In this document: positions 14,785 to 22,408 of the stretch, in pieces
Position numbering within the stretch: position 1 is the stretch's first letter
Layout: the number at the start of each line of letters is the position of its first letter
Assembly: GCA_900542625.1 (NCBI GenBank)
Contig: UQOH01000021.1
Location: 1-28,812, forward strand
Source: an uncultured Fusobacterium sp.
GTDB taxonomy: Bacteria; Fusobacteriota; Fusobacteriia; Fusobacteriales; Fusobacteriaceae
Length of the DNA: 28,812 bases
Reading direction: 5' to 3'
Position numbers and translations under genes: made by a program
Notes under the pieces: generated by a model
What the model was told of the DNA's origin: nothing
What the model saw: the letters and a program-made list of their open reading frames with translations, nothing else
Databases searched by the model: none

Positions 14785-15417
14785 TTACTCTCTTCCCCAT
14801 GTGTTAGGTGATTTATTCCATTTTAAAGCAATCTCTTTTTCATCTTCTGTTAAATATTTCTGTTCAGTTGCTACACCGATTAATGTAGTGAAGTCTGAAA
14901 GATTTGTCCAAGGAATTCCTGCTGCTGCAAAGTTTGTGATAGCTTTTTCAAATTCATAAGAGAAGATAGCTATAACTTCAACATTTTTTGCTCCAGCTGC
15001 TCTTGCTGCCTCAACAGCTTTTATTGAACTTCCACCAGTAGAAACTAAGTCTTCTATAACGATTACTTTCTTACCTTCAAAATCTGCTCCTTCTATTTGT
15101 CTTCCTGCTCCATGATCTTTTTTCTCTCCACGGATATAAGCCATAGGAACGTTTAATCTTTCAGCTATAAATGCTGCCCAAGGGATTCCTGCTGTTGCTG
15201 TTCCTGCAAGAACATCAAATTCTTTTCCTTGTAGTGCTTCGATAAACCCATCAACAACAACTTTTCTCTCTTCAGGATATCCTATCATTTTTCTGTTGTC
15301 ACAGTATATTGGACTTTTTATTCCTGATACAAATGTAAACGGCTCAGCAACGTTTAATCTTACTGCTCCTACACCTAATAATGATTGTGCTACTCCTTTA
15401 GCGCTGTTTGTACTCAT
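14785..15417 (-). CDS. pyrE: orotate phosphoribosyltransferase
   Basis: PyrE joins orotate to PRPP, giving orotidine 5'-phosphate, the fifth step of UMP synthesis. The 210-residue protein has the PRPP loop at about residues 118-131 (VIVIEDLVSTGGSS), GTATAGIPWAA for the flexible region, and RGEKKDHGAGRQIEG, which carries the catalytic Lys/His hood loop. It is the last gene of the operon, three bases after the pyrC stop, with its GGAAGTG site inside pyrC, so translation is probably coupled. A terminator follows 10 bases after the stop. Confidence 0.95.
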   Translation of the reverse strand: MSTNSAKGVAQSLLGVGAVRLNVAEPFTFVSGIKSPIYCDNRKMIGYPEERKVVVDGFIEALQGKEFDVLAGTATAGIPWAAFIAERLNVPMAYIRGEKKDHGAGRQIEGADFEGKKVIVIEDLVSTGGSSIKAVEAARAAGAKNVEVIAIFSYEFEKAITNFAAAGIPWTNLSDFTTLIGVATEQKYLTEDEKEIALKWNKSPNTWGRE

Positions 15418-15420
15418 TTT

Positions 15421-16614
15421 TTATATCACTTCCTTACCAATTTTATTAATAAATTTACCATCATTATAAACAACGTTTCCTCTTACTATTGTAGTAAGAA
15501 TTTTTCCGCCTTTTTCAAACCCTTCATATGGAGTCCATCCACATTTAGATATGACCTCTTCTCCTGAAATAACCTCTGTTGTGTTCATATCAACTATAAC
15601 AAGGTCTGCATCATATCCTGCTGCTAATCTTCCTTTGTTTTTAATTCCAAAAATGTCAGCAGCATTTCTGCTCATTATTTCAGTCAGCTTTTCAAGAGAT
15701 ATTTTTTCACATCTTACAGCTTTTAACATCATTTCAAGAGAGTTTTCTGCTCCTGGAATTCCGAAAGTCAGTTTCTCTTTTTTCTCCTCAATTCTATGAG
15801 GAGCATGGTCTGTTCCTACTGTATCAATAGTTCCGTCCAAAATACCTTCCCATAAAGCTTCGTTATCTTCTTTTGTTTTTAGTTCGGGCTTCATTCTAAG
15901 AAGAGGGTTTCTTTCTACATCTTCCACATTTAAGAAAAGATGATGAGGTGTAACCTCTCCATAAACTTTTAAACCTTTTGCTTTTGCCTCTCTGACATAC
16001 TCTACTTCTTCTTTTGTTGAAAGGTGGCATAAATATACAGGGACATCACATTTTTCAGAAAGTTCAATGGCTTTTTTAACCATATCTCCTTCTGCGTGAA
16101 CACCTACAAGTTTTGATGCTTTAAATATATTTTCAAGAACAGTGTCATCTTCAACAAGCATATTTCCTGTTGAAACATTCATAAATACTTTTGTTGCAAT
16201 CACTTGGTTCTGCACTTCTGCAACTTCTTGGTGATTGTCTGCTTTACTTCCTCCAAACCAGAAAGCGTAATCAGCATAAGATTTTCCTGCATGCATTTGT
16301 TTTTTTTCAGCAAGAGCCTCTTTAGTTATTGTATTTGGAACAGTGTTAGGCATGTCAAAGAAAAGAGTTATTCCTCCTTTGACACAAGCCATACTTCCTG
16401 TTGTAAAATCTTCTTTGTGAGTAAGCCCTGGATCTCTCATATGCACATGAGGGTCTATAACTCCGGGAATAACATAGTTTCCTTCTGCGTCAATAACATT
16501 TGCTGTTTCTGCAGAAATCTCTTCTTCCATTGAAACTATTTTTCCGTTTTCTGCAAGAATATCTATTATTTTTTCTTCTCCGTCAATAATTACTCTGCAG
16601 TTTTTTATTAGCAT
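15421..16614 (-). CDS. pyrC: dihydroorotase
   Basis: PyrC cyclises carbamoyl aspartate to dihydroorotate. The 397-residue amidohydrolase has the metal site DPHVHMRDPG (H56, H58, with substrate R60), K142 (in ATKVFM) as the candidate carbamylated lysine, H173, CHLST (H197) and GTDHAPH (D269). Some class I enzymes use Asp rather than a modified Lys at the bridging position, so K142 deserves note. Its start codon overlaps the pyrF stop by seven bases (ATGCTAA), indicating translational coupling. A typical class I sequence is somewhat longer (about 420-430). Confidence 0.95.
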   Translation of the reverse strand: MLIKNCRVIIDGEEKIIDILAENGKIVSMEEEISAETANVIDAEGNYVIPGVIDPHVHMRDPGLTHKEDFTTGSMACVKGGITLFFDMPNTVPNTITKEALAEKKQMHAGKSYADYAFWFGGSKADNHQEVAEVQNQVIATKVFMNVSTGNMLVEDDTVLENIFKASKLVGVHAEGDMVKKAIELSEKCDVPVYLCHLSTKEEVEYVREAKAKGLKVYGEVTPHHLFLNVEDVERNPLLRMKPELKTKEDNEALWEGILDGTIDTVGTDHAPHRIEEKKEKLTFGIPGAENSLEMMLKAVRCEKISLEKLTEIMSRNAADIFGIKNKGRLAAGYDADLVIVDMNTTEVISGEEVISKCGWTPYEGFEKGGKILTTIVRGNVVYNDGKFINKIGKEVI

Positions 16615-17336
16615 TTTCCAGCCTCTTTTAATCCTTCTTCTATTTCTTCAACAACAAGTCTTGCTGCAAGAGCAGGATCTTCATGTTTAGTTATTGGTCT
16701 TCCAACTACAAGGAAATCACATCCATTTAACATAGCATTTTTTGGAGTCATTATTCTTGTCTGGTCATTTGTTGCTGACCATGCAGGTCTTACACCTGGA
16801 CATACAGTTTTGAAGTCATCTCCTAAAGCCTCTTTAATGTATTTAGCTTCCCAAGGAGAACATACTACACCATTCATTCCAGATTCTTTAGCAAGTCCTG
16901 CAAGGTTCATAGCAAGATCTTTTATAGAAACATCTGTCATGAAAGTTTCTTTAACTTCTTCTTGAGATAAACTTGTAAGAATTGTTACAGCTATAAGAAG
17001 AGATTTTTCATCTATTTTTCTAACTTCTTCCACAACTTTTGACATCATTTTCTTTCCACCAGTTGCGTGAACGTTATACATAAATACATTTTCTTTTGAT
17101 GCAAATACAGATGCCATAGCTGTTGTATTTGGAATATCATGGAATTTAAGGTCTAAGAATATTTTTTTATGTTTTCCTGCTAAGTATTCTATCATTTTTC
17201 CGCTTGAGTTTAAGAATAATTCAAGTCCTACTTTATAAAATGTTGCTCCGTCTCCGATTTTTTCTACTAATTCAATAGCCTCTGTCATTGTTGGAAAATC
17301 AAGAGCTACTATCATTCTGTCTTTTGCTTGTATCAT
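16608..17336 (-). CDS. pyrF: orotidine 5'-phosphate decarboxylase
   Basis: PyrF decarboxylates OMP to UMP, the last step. The 242-residue protein has the signature DLKFHDIPNT with D62, K64 and D67 as the catalytic charge network. It also has ALDFP near the N-terminus (11-15) and PGVRP plus VVGRPIT as the phosphate-binding loops. The ATG has TTAGGAGG upstream. Its last codons overlap pyrC. Length is the usual size for the bacterial group. Confidence 0.96.
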   Translation of the reverse strand: MIQAKDRMIVALDFPTMTEAIELVEKIGDGATFYKVGLELFLNSSGKMIEYLAGKHKKIFLDLKFHDIPNTTAMASVFASKENVFMYNVHATGGKKMMSKVVEEVRKIDEKSLLIAVTILTSLSQEEVKETFMTDVSIKDLAMNLAGLAKESGMNGVVCSPWEAKYIKEALGDDFKTVCPGVRPAWSATNDQTRIMTPKNAMLNGCDFLVVGRPITKHEDPALAARLVVEEIEEGLKEAGKC

Positions 17337-17361
17337 TTTTTTCCTCCTAAAATATTATTTA

Positions 17362-18288
17362 TTATTTTCTAAATGCGATTCCTCTTATATCTTGAATGTT
17401 TTCAAGATTGTGCTCTTCTGCATATTTTTGTAATCCCTCTTTTACTTCCATTGGAAGAACAGGATTAGGGAATAGAGCTGTTCCAAGAGAAACAAGTGTT
17501 GCTCCTGCCATGATAAACTCAACAGCATCTTCATATGAAGCAATTCCTCCCATTCCGATTATTGGGATATTAACATTTTGTGCAACCTGGTAAACCATTC
17601 TTACAGCAACAGGTTTTACAGCTGGACCAGAAAGTCCTCCCATTGTATTTCCTAAAATTGGTTTTCCTGTGTTTATATCTATTCTCATTCCAAGAAGAGT
17701 GTTTATCATAGAGATTGCGTCTGCTCCGTTTTCCTCAACAATTTTAGCAATTTCAACTATGTTAGTTACATTTGGAGAAAGTTTTACTATAAGAGGTTTT
17801 TTAGTTAATACTTTTTTAACTTCTCTTGTAGTTCTTCCTGCAACTTCAGAATTTGCTCCAAAAGCCATTCCTCCGTCTTTTACATTTGGACATGAGATAT
17901 TAAGTTCTACTAAATCAATCTCTTCTATTTCATTTACTTTTTTTGCAAGTTCAACATACTGCTCAACAGAACTTCCATTGATGTTAACAATAATGTTTGT
18001 TTTGTCTACACCCTCTTTTTTTAAGTTTGGGATAATCTCGTTTGCAAAAACTTCAAATCCAGGATTTTCAAGTCCCACACAGTTTAAGATTCCGCTTGGA
18101 GTTTCGGCTATTCTTGTTCCAAGGTTTCCTGTTCTTGGTTCTAAAGTAAGCCCTTTTAAAGTTATTCCTCCAAGAACATTTGGGTCACAGTAATCTTTAA
18201 ACTCTGTTCCAAAACCAAAACATCCAGATGATGTTACTATTGGATTATCAAATTCTACTCCTAAAAAATTTACTTTTAATCTATTCAA
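17362..18288 (-). CDS. pyrD: dihydroorotate dehydrogenase, class 1B catalytic subunit
   Basis: PyrD (class 1B) oxidises dihydroorotate to orotate with FMN and passes electrons through the PyrK subunit to NAD+. The sequence has SGCFGFG near the N-terminus, LNISCPNVKDGG with the catalytic base Cys133 (counting from the chosen start), VKLSPNV, and GMGGI plus SLGTALF for the FMN phosphate. The start is uncertain. A TTG at 18288 has GAGGTG six bases before it and is preferred. A GTG at 18297 overlaps that same site and has only a weak AGGA 14 bases upstream. The preferred start gives 308 residues. The neighbouring pyrK confirms the 1B class. Confidence 0.95.
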   Translation of the reverse strand: MNRLKVNFLGVEFDNPIVTSSGCFGFGTEFKDYCDPNVLGGITLKGLTLEPRTGNLGTRIAETPSGILNCVGLENPGFEVFANEIIPNLKKEGVDKTNIIVNINGSSVEQYVELAKKVNEIEEIDLVELNISCPNVKDGGMAFGANSEVAGRTTREVKKVLTKKPLIVKLSPNVTNIVEIAKIVEENGADAISMINTLLGMRIDINTGKPILGNTMGGLSGPAVKPVAVRMVYQVAQNVNIPIIGMGGIASYEDAVEFIMAGATLVSLGTALFPNPVLPMEVKEGLQKYAEEHNLENIQDIRGIAFRK

Positions 18289-18323
18289 CTTTTTCACCTC
18301 GTATAAATTTTCCTAAATTCCCG

Positions 18324-19127
18324 TTACTTTCCACATCCGCAAGGAACAGTTTCCTTTGGATTAACATCAATAACCACTCTGCTGTCAAAAACAGGTCCAT
18401 CGTGACATACTTTCTTCATTCCTTCGTTTGTAAGAATAGAACATCCTACGCACGCTTTAACTCCGCATGCCATTTTTTCTTCAAGAGAAACTTCACAGTA
18501 TACTCCAAATTCTTCAGCTGTTTTTGCAACAAATTCCATCATTATATGTGGACCGCAAGTATATACTGCATCTATTTTTCTGCTTTGTAAGATTTCTCTT
18601 AAAGGACCAGTTACATTTCCTTTTGTTCCAACAGAACCATCATCAGTAGTAATTATTGTTTCTATATTTTCAAGATTCATATTTTTTAAGATTTTTACAC
18701 TGTCAGCATTTCTTCCTCCGCAGATAAATATTACAGTGTTTTTCTCAGAAAGACTTTCCATTAAAAGTTTTGTAGGAGCAATTCCCATTCCTCCGCCAAC
18801 TACAACTATTGTTTTACCCTCAACATTTGTAGTGAATCCGTGTCCTAAAGGTCCTTGAATATTTATAAAGTCCCCCTCAGACAGACAGCTGAATTCTTTA
18901 GTTCCCTTTCCTTTTACTTCATAATAGAATTCTATAACATTTTCCTTCCTATTAATATAATGTAAACTGATAGGTCTTCTTAAAAGTGTTGCTCCGTTTT
19001 TACATTGTAGCATGAAAAATTGTCCGGCACGAGAAGACTCGATAACTTTTTCACCTTTTAATTTCATTAAATAATAATTTCCGCCAACATGCGTATTTTC
19101 TAATACTCTGCAATCTTCTAAAAACAT
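18324..19127 (-). CDS. pyrK: dihydroorotate dehydrogenase electron transfer subunit
   Basis: PyrK is the FAD and [2Fe-2S] partner of PyrD that reduces NAD+. The 267-residue protein belongs to the ferredoxin reductase family: an FAD domain with LLRRPIS (48-54), an NAD domain with VVVGGGMGIAP (108-118) and TCGPHIMM, and a cluster motif CGVKACVGC plus a distal Cys (C221, C226, C229, C241). The usual motif has Gly where Lys224 lies. The C-terminus ends with two extra cysteines (VPCGCGK; C263, C265) whose role is unknown. AGGGGGAT precedes the ATG. It starts 15 bases after the pyrB stop. Confidence 0.95.
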   Translation of the reverse strand: MFLEDCRVLENTHVGGNYYLMKLKGEKVIESSRAGQFFMLQCKNGATLLRRPISLHYINRKENVIEFYYEVKGKGTKEFSCLSEGDFINIQGPLGHGFTTNVEGKTIVVVGGGMGIAPTKLLMESLSEKNTVIFICGGRNADSVKILKNMNLENIETIITTDDGSVGTKGNVTGPLREILQSRKIDAVYTCGPHIMMEFVAKTAEEFGVYCEVSLEEKMACGVKACVGCSILTNEGMKKVCHDGPVFDSRVVIDVNPKETVPCGCGK

Positions 19128-19142
19128 TTTATCCCCCTAAAA

Positions 19143-20207
19143 CTATATTTCTTTTCCACAGTAATAACAGAATTTCTTACCATTTATAATTTCAACTTTA
19201 TTATCTGTCTGCTCAAAAGCTGTGATACAGTTGCTGTTTGTACATACTCTTTCTTTATTTTTTATAATTTCATTTTGCTTCTTTTCTTTATAATTAATAT
19301 CTAATTTTCCTAAAGCTGTTCCAATCATTGCTTCCCTTACAGGAACACCGTTTTTAGCCTGCTTAAAATATAAAGCATGTTTTGTATCATCTAAGTCTAT
19401 ATCTATCTCATCAACTCTTGGAAGAGGATGAAGAATTATCATATTTTCTTTACATTTTCCAACGATTGTATCTTTTGAAATTATATATACACCCTTCATT
19501 TTTTCATAAAGCTCAGGATCTTCAAATCTTTCACGCTGTATTCTTGTCATGTAAAGGACATCAACTTCATCTAAAATTTCTTTATAATCAGCTACAAGTT
19601 TATACTCAATTCCTTTTTCATCAAGTTCATGAGTTATCTCTTCAGGGATTTGAATCTCTCCAGGAGCGACAAAATAAAATTTTTGTCCCTTAAATTTGGA
19701 CAATGCCCTTGCAAGTGAGTGGACAGTTCTTCCATATTTCAAATCTCCTACAAAAGCTGTTGTAAGGTTATCTATTCTTCCATGTTCTTCCAGAATTGTG
19801 AACAAATCAAGAAGAGTCTGGCTTGGATGCTCGTTTGCTCCGTCTCCTGCATTTATTACAGGAACGCATGCTACATCATCTGCAAATCTTGCTGCTCCGT
19901 CTCTCAGATGTCTCATTATAATTACATCTGCATATCCTTCAGCCATTTTAATTGTATCTCTTAAGCTTTCACCTTTTTTCATTGATGTAGCTCCCGGACT
20001 GTCAAATCCTAAAACCTTAGCTCCTATTCTGAAACTTGCTGATGTAAAAGACAGTCTTGTTCTTGTTGAAGGCTCAAAGAACAATGTTGCAGCTATTTTA
20101 TCTTTAATAAGTTCACCATTGGGATGTTCTTTCAGTTCCTTAGCTCTTTTCAAGATTTCTAAGACTTCATCTTTTGTAAATTCTTTGATAGATATAAAAC
20201 TTTTCAT
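19143..20207 (-). CDS. pyrB: aspartate carbamoyltransferase with C-terminal PyrI-like zinc tail
   Basis: PyrB makes carbamoyl aspartate from aspartate and carbamoyl phosphate. Residues 1-about 302 form the catalytic chain, with FFEPSTRTR (43-51), the HPSQ loop (127-130) and HPLPRVDEI (270-278). The chain then continues for about 50 residues instead of ending near 305-310. That tail has four cysteines, C322, C327, C347 and C350, spaced C-x4-C-x19-C-x2-C. This is the pattern of the PyrI zinc subdomain (C109, C114, C138, C141 in E. coli), and the sequence CTNSNCI matches PyrI's CPNSNCI. The PyrI nucleotide-binding domain is absent and no separate pyrI is present. The ATG has CGGGAGGA upstream. 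It is the first structural gene after the attenuator. Confidence 0.96.
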   Translation of the reverse strand: MKSFISIKEFTKDEVLEILKRAKELKEHPNGELIKDKIAATLFFEPSTRTRLSFTSASFRIGAKVLGFDSPGATSMKKGESLRDTIKMAEGYADVIIMRHLRDGAARFADDVACVPVINAGDGANEHPSQTLLDLFTILEEHGRIDNLTTAFVGDLKYGRTVHSLARALSKFKGQKFYFVAPGEIQIPEEITHELDEKGIEYKLVADYKEILDEVDVLYMTRIQRERFEDPELYEKMKGVYIISKDTIVGKCKENMIILHPLPRVDEIDIDLDDTKHALYFKQAKNGVPVREAMIGTALGKLDINYKEKKQNEIIKNKERVCTNSNCITAFEQTDNKVEIINGKKFCYYCGKEI

Positions 20208-20225
20208 TTTATCCTCCCGTTGTAT

Positions 20226-20272
20226 AAAAAAAAGGAATAAAAACTATAATTCTCATTATAGCATTTATTCCC
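20226..20272 (-). terminator. intrinsic terminator (attenuator) upstream of pyrB
   Basis: On the minus strand GGAATAAA (plus 20264-20271) pairs with TTTATTCC (plus 20234-20241), and CTATAAT pairs with ATTATAG (20244-20261) around a 4-nt loop. Two unpaired positions separate the two helices. Eight T follow (20226-20233). The run ends 18 bases before the pyrB ATG, so this hairpin lies between promoter and operon and must be overcome for expression. Its 5' arm begins about nine bases after the leader stop codon. Confidence 0.85.
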
Positions 20273-20280
20273 ATATATTA

Positions 20281-20364
20281 TTAAAAACTATTATAAACAC
20301 TAAACCCGGAAAATATATCTTTAAAGAAATTTTTATCTTTTTTAAAGAATGCTGTTGATTTCAC
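20281..20364 (-). CDS. pyr operon leader peptide, 27 codons
   Basis: A GTG at 20364 has a perfect AGGAGG site with seven-base spacing and opens a reading frame of 27 codons ending in TAA. The peptide has seven phenylalanines (two FF pairs, then IF, GF and SF) and the nucleotide sequence is T-rich in the second half. This resembles the enterobacterial PyrL leader by position, U-richness and downstream terminator, not by sequence. A ribosome at the stop codon would cover the 5' arm of the terminator, freeing RNA polymerase. This leads to the inferred role: coupling of translation and UTP-limited transcription. Direct expression is not shown. Confidence 0.75.
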   Translation of the reverse strand: MKSTAFFKKDKNFFKDIFSGFSVYNSF

Positions 20365-20396
20365 TTAATATCCTCCTGTTTTTTTACATTGTTAAG

Positions 20397-20425
20397 AGTA
20401 TATCATATTTTTCAGTTTTGTTCAA
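20397..20425 (-). promoter_or_regulatory. promoter of the pyr operon
   Basis: On the minus strand TTGAAC (20420-20425), a 17-bp spacer and TATACT (20397-20402) preceded by TGA. The start at about 20390 gives a short 5' segment of about 26 nt before the leader peptide start. It follows the hflX stop by 22 bases; no terminator for hflX is seen in between. Confidence 0.8.
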
Positions 20426-20446
20426 TAATTTTTTTCAGTGTTTATT

Positions 20447-22237
20447 TTATTCAGAAACAATATATTTCTTACATTTATTATAAACTTTTTCATCAACAAC
20501 TGCAACTATTTTTATTCCTTCTCCTAAAAATTCCTCTTCCTCTACCACTGCGTTGCTATGAATATATGCAGAAGCTGCTGTATCACTATATGGGATAAGA
20601 TATTCTGCCTTTTTCATGCTTTGAGGAAGTCTTTCCACTGCCATTGCAAGAAGAGTGCCTACATTTTTGTTTTCTTTTGCACTTATCTCTATAAGCTCAT
20701 ATTTGGCCAGCTGTTCTTTTATTTCTGTAAGTTTTTCTTCTGATACCAGTTCAGATTTATTTAATGCAAGAATAACAGGTTTGTCTGCACATCCAAGTTC
20801 TTTTAATACACCTTCAACAACACTTATTTCCTGGAACAGATTTTCACTGTGAGCATCAGCCACATGAATAAGAAGATCTGAGAAGATAACCTCTTCCAGT
20901 GTAGATTTGAAAGCTTCAACAAGATCATGAGGAAGTTTTCTGATAAATCCAACAGTATCAGCTATTGCTGCCTCCTTTTTGTCCGGAAGTTCTACAACTC
21001 TTACAGTAGTGTCAAGAGTGGCAAAAAGCATGTCTTTTGCAAATACATCTTCTGTTTTGCTGCTGTTCTCTTTACAGTATGTGCTTACTATAAGGTTTCT
21101 TAATGTTGACTTTCCAACGTTCGTATATCCTACAAGAGAGATTTTTCCCATACCTGATTTTTCTCTTTTTTCTCTTTGAGTTCCTCTTGTTTTTTGGATT
21201 TTTTCAAGTTCCTCTTTCAGATTATGGATATTTTCTTTTATTTTTCTTCTGTCAAGTTCCAGTTTTGTTTCTCCAAGTCCTCTGTTTCCAAGACCTCCTA
21301 CTCTTGACATTGATGTACCGAATCCGATAAGCCTTGTACTTCTGTATTTAAGTGCTGCAAGTTCAACTTGAATTTTAGCCTCTCTTGTTCTTGCTCTTCT
21401 TGCAAAGATTTCTAAAATAAGAGATGTTCTGTCCATTACCTTGCATCCTATTACATCTTCAAGGTTTCTTATTTGTATTCCTGAAAGCTCTTCGTCAAAA
21501 ATAATAAGATTAGCTCCCTTTATCTGTTTTATTCTGGCAAGTTCAATAACCTTTCCTTTACCAATGTAAAAGCTTTTATCAATATTGTTTCCCTTTTGAA
21601 GAAGAATATCCACAGTATCAATATTGCAGGCTTCAGCAAGCTCTTTAAGCTCTTCCAGACTTGCCATACTTTCTCTTCCCACAAGAATTGCAAAATCTTT
21701 ATTTTGATCCTGAATTTCTCTCATTCTTAAATCTTTTTCTATTTCCGCCACTTTATCCAGATAACTGTAATCTTCCACTGAGTCAAGTGAAGCAGCGTGA
21801 TATTCCTCATATCCTATAAGATTGTTTTCCACTTTGCAGAAAGCTATTCCCACTCCTGTAACTTTTCCTTCAGAGTTAAGTCCCACAGCAATCATAGCGT
21901 CAAGCTGAAGCTCTATAAGAGCAGAGATATCTACGTCAGAAAGTTTTGAACTTCCATTTGGGTGAGTGTGGATAATTCTTATCCCACTAAGTCTTTTTTC
22001 TTTAGTTTCTACAGAAGGAAGTTTTGCACTTGTGCTGTCCCCGATATTAATATCTATTGTCTTCCCGTTTCTGTCAAGAGCCACGCTGATTTCTTTATTA
22101 ATTTTTATACTGATCTCAGAAATTTTTTCTACAACCTCTTTTTTTAAAAATTTTCCCTTTTCAATTTTCTCTTCGCAAATTGTTTCTAATTCATTTAAAA
22201 TATACTCTTTAATTCCATTTGTGTTTCCGTTTATCAT
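20447..22237 (-). CDS. hflX: HflX GTPase with an N-terminal JAMM-type domain
   Basis: HflX is a ribosome-associated GTPase that splits stalled ribosomes. Residues about 165-596 match it: the N-terminal HflX domain (GKGKVIEL, VMDRTSLILEIFARRARTRE, RGLGETKLELDRR), a coiled linker, then the G domain with GYTNVGKS (380-387), DTVGF (437-441), and NKSE (503-506) in place of NKxD. An extra region of about 165 residues precedes this. It contains IIHTHPNGSSKLSDVD, with H90, H92, S100 and D103 matching the JAMM/MPN+ metal motif HxHx7SxxD, and E49 as a candidate upstream acid. The start has AGGAGG close by. It lies upstream of the pyr operon on the same strand. Confidence 0.93.
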   Translation of the reverse strand: MINGNTNGIKEYILNELETICEEKIEKGKFLKKEVVEKISEISIKINKEISVALDRNGKTIDINIGDSTSAKLPSVETKEKRLSGIRIIHTHPNGSSKLSDVDISALIELQLDAMIAVGLNSEGKVTGVGIAFCKVENNLIGYEEYHAASLDSVEDYSYLDKVAEIEKDLRMREIQDQNKDFAILVGRESMASLEELKELAEACNIDTVDILLQKGNNIDKSFYIGKGKVIELARIKQIKGANLIIFDEELSGIQIRNLEDVIGCKVMDRTSLILEIFARRARTREAKIQVELAALKYRSTRLIGFGTSMSRVGGLGNRGLGETKLELDRRKIKENIHNLKEELEKIQKTRGTQREKREKSGMGKISLVGYTNVGKSTLRNLIVSTYCKENSSKTEDVFAKDMLFATLDTTVRVVELPDKKEAAIADTVGFIRKLPHDLVEAFKSTLEEVIFSDLLIHVADAHSENLFQEISVVEGVLKELGCADKPVILALNKSELVSEEKLTEIKEQLAKYELIEISAKENKNVGTLLAMAVERLPQSMKKAEYLIPYSDTAASAYIHSNAVVEEEEFLGEGIKIVAVVDEKVYNKCKKYIVSE

Positions 22238-22363
22238 ACTGCCTCCTGAAAAATTTTTTTAAATCTCCTTGCTTTTTTTATTATTATATTGTATATATAT
22301 CGGTATAGATAGTTTTCATTTAAAACAGATATCTGATAGGTGTATCCTGTTAAATATATGTTT

Positions 22364-22369
22364 TATAAT
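22364..22369 (+). promoter_or_regulatory. -10 candidate of the symporter gene
   Basis: A perfect TATAAT lies 39 nt before the symporter ATG, but no credible -35 is found at 16-18 bp. A 10-bp palindrome CAGATATCTG (22326-22335) lies upstream. The 171-bp region between divergent hflX and the symporter must hold promoters for both. Confidence 0.3.
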
Positions 22370-22408
22370 GGAAAACTAAGCTACATATACAATTGGGAGG
22401 AGATTTTT

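Noticed and set aside
17669..18193. Plus-strand open frame opposite pyrD (174 codons)
   Set aside because: Antisense to a complete pyrD, without a ribosome site, and its product is a Ser/Phe/Thr-rich mirror of biased codons.
19696..20358. Long plus-strand open frame opposite pyrB (220 codons)
   Set aside because: It is antisense to a certain gene, has no ribosome site and gives a low-complexity Ser/Leu-rich product. It is a shadow of the pyrB codon pattern.
20281..20364. Phe-rich leader as a phenylalanine attenuator
   Set aside because: The downstream genes are pyrimidine genes, phenylalanine codons are T-rich by nature, and the arrangement suits UTP-dependent pausing better. The Phe content is likely a by-product of the U tracts.
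22326..22335. Palindrome CAGATATCTG between hflX and the symporter as an operator
   Set aside because: Only ten bases, in an AT-rich divergent region, with no clear promoter overlap. Too weak to call.
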